A DNA stretch of 7,003 nucleotides from Desulfobacterales bacterium (GTDB lineage Bacteria; Desulfobacterota; Desulfobacteria; Desulfobacterales; JAUWMJ01). Below are positions 6,320-7,003 of the stretch, in pieces. Made by a program: the position numbers and the translations under genes. Each line of letters begins with the position of its first letter. The first letter of the stretch is position 1. The stretch is from positions 1-7,003 of the forward strand of contig JAUWMJ010000167.1 of assembly GCA_030613225.1 (NCBI GenBank), in the 5' to 3' direction. The notes under the pieces are model-generated. The model ran no database searches and had not been told where the DNA came from. It saw only the letters and a program-made list of their open reading frames with translations.

Positions 6320-7003
6320 ATGACACTATCCAGCAGCACCTTTAAAAAACTTCGAAATATAGCAGGTAAGGCTTATTGCAGCGATGCAAAAGAAGATCTT
6401 GTCTGCTATGGCTATGATGCAACAGCCTTAAACTTCCTGCCGGATGCAATTGTATTTTCCGAAAAAACAAGTCAGGTTGCAACAATATTACGCCTTGCCG
6501 AAAAAGATAATTTCCATGTAATTCCCCGCGGGTCCGGGTCAGGAATGACCGGAGGATCCCTTCCAATCAATGGCGGAGTTGTAGTTATAATGACCCGCTT
6601 TAATCGTATTCATGAAATAGATACTGATAATCTTGTCGCCCACGTTGAGCCTGGAGTTATAACCGGTCATTTCCACAGGGCTGTTGAAAAAGAAGGTTTG
6701 TTTTATCCGCCTGATCCTGCAAGTTCCGAATTTTGTACTCTGGGCGGAAACATGGCGGAATGCGCCGGGGGGCCCAGTGCGGTAAAATACGGTGTTACAC
6801 GGGATTATGTGCTGGGGCTTGAAGTTGTACTTCCAACAGGAGAAATAATAAAAACCGGAGTCAAGACCGCCAAGGGTGTGGTGGGGTATGATTTGACAAG
6901 ACTTTTCATAGGTTCCGAGGGCACCCTTGGAATAATTACCCGCATGACACTCAGACTTTTGCCCCTTCCAAAGGAAATAAGGACCATGACCGCGGTTTTT
7001 GAC
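6320..7003 (+). CDS. glcD: GlcD-type FAD-linked oxidase, N-terminal half (runs off right edge)
   Basis: The open frame gives 228 residues without a stop to the window end; family members have about 460. It belongs to the FAD-linked (FAD_binding_4 / PCMH) 2-hydroxyacid oxidases such as glycolate oxidase subunit GlcD and bacterial D-lactate dehydrogenases, which pass electrons from glycolate or D-lactate to an Fe-S partner, a flavoprotein or the quinone pool. Visible are the FAD pyrophosphate-binding loop PRGSGSGMTGGSLP (69-82), FYPPDPASSEFCTLGGNMAE (128-147), CAGGPSAVKYGVTRDYVLGL (148-167) and GYDLTRLFIGSEGTLGIIT (189-207). No signal peptide or membrane segment is seen, so it is cytoplasmic. 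The ATG at 6320 directly follows an in-frame TAA, so no longer start exists; there is no obvious Shine-Dalgarno. It starts 46 bp after dnaA and may be read from the dnaA transcript. Substrate (glycolate or D-lactate) cannot be decided from this half. Confidence 0.9.
   Translation, partial: MTLSSSTFKKLRNIAGKAYCSDAKEDLVCYGYDATALNFLPDAIVFSEKTSQVATILRLAEKDNFHVIPRGSGSGMTGGSLPINGGVVVIMTRFNRIHEIDTDNLVAHVEPGVITGHFHRAVEKEGLFYPPDPASSEFCTLGGNMAECAGGPSAVKYGVTRDYVLGLEVVLPTGEIIKTGVKTAKGVVGYDLTRLFIGSEGTLGIITRMTLRLLPLPKEIRTMTAVFD

Noticed and set aside
6342..6566. 74-codon minus-strand frame inside the glcD-like gene
   Set aside because: The plus strand encodes conserved FAD-oxidase sequence here, so the minus frame is a shadow.

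Overview
The window holds three complete genes and the first half of a fourth. They lie in two divergent blocks around an AT-rich gap. On the minus strand, reading leftwards, are pdxA (4281-3268, pyridoxal phosphate synthesis) and uvrA (3115-302, nucleotide excision repair). On the plus strand, reading rightwards, are dnaA (4927-6273, replication initiator) and the start of a GlcD-type FAD-linked oxidase (6320 to the right edge).

The organism is a bacterium with moderate to low GC genes and very AT-rich gaps. The GlcD subtype, the unusual DnaA sequence and the many 7-bp tandem repeats between genes suggest Desulfobacterota, probably a Desulfobacterales-like sulfate reducer. That placement rests on remembered family resemblance and has not been tested by a search.

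Region by region: 1-301 is non-coding. It carries a GGGTTAC/GGGTTGC heptad array entering from the left edge, an AT-rich spacer, a shorter copy of the same heptads in opposite orientation, and a small hairpin just after the uvrA stop. uvrA fills 302-3115. The 152-bp gap to pdxA holds a second, different heptad array (GGTTCA type) ending 15 bp before the uvrA start, and a short 9-bp repeat. pdxA fills 3268-4281. Immediately upstream of it lies a third heptad family (GATACTG/GATACTC), arranged as two facing arms around a 15-bp loop. With the promoter I infer at 4439-4467, this whole structure would be transcribed as a long hairpin in the pdxA leader. Positions 4441-4926 contain no gene, are about 25% GC by hand count, and contain DnaA-box-like 9-mers. 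With gene blocks pointing away on both sides this is a candidate chromosomal origin (oriC), though unproven. dnaA and the glcD-like gene follow, 46 bp apart.

The genes do not form one pathway: repair, cofactor synthesis, replication initiation and 2-hydroxyacid oxidation are simply housekeeping neighbours. The two points most worth following are (a) the DnaA, which keeps the overall fold signals but differs at residues that in E. coli DnaA read the DnaA box and bind ATP, and (b) the three unrelated sequence families that share a 7-bp period and occupy every gap on the left side but not the gap between dnaA and glcD.
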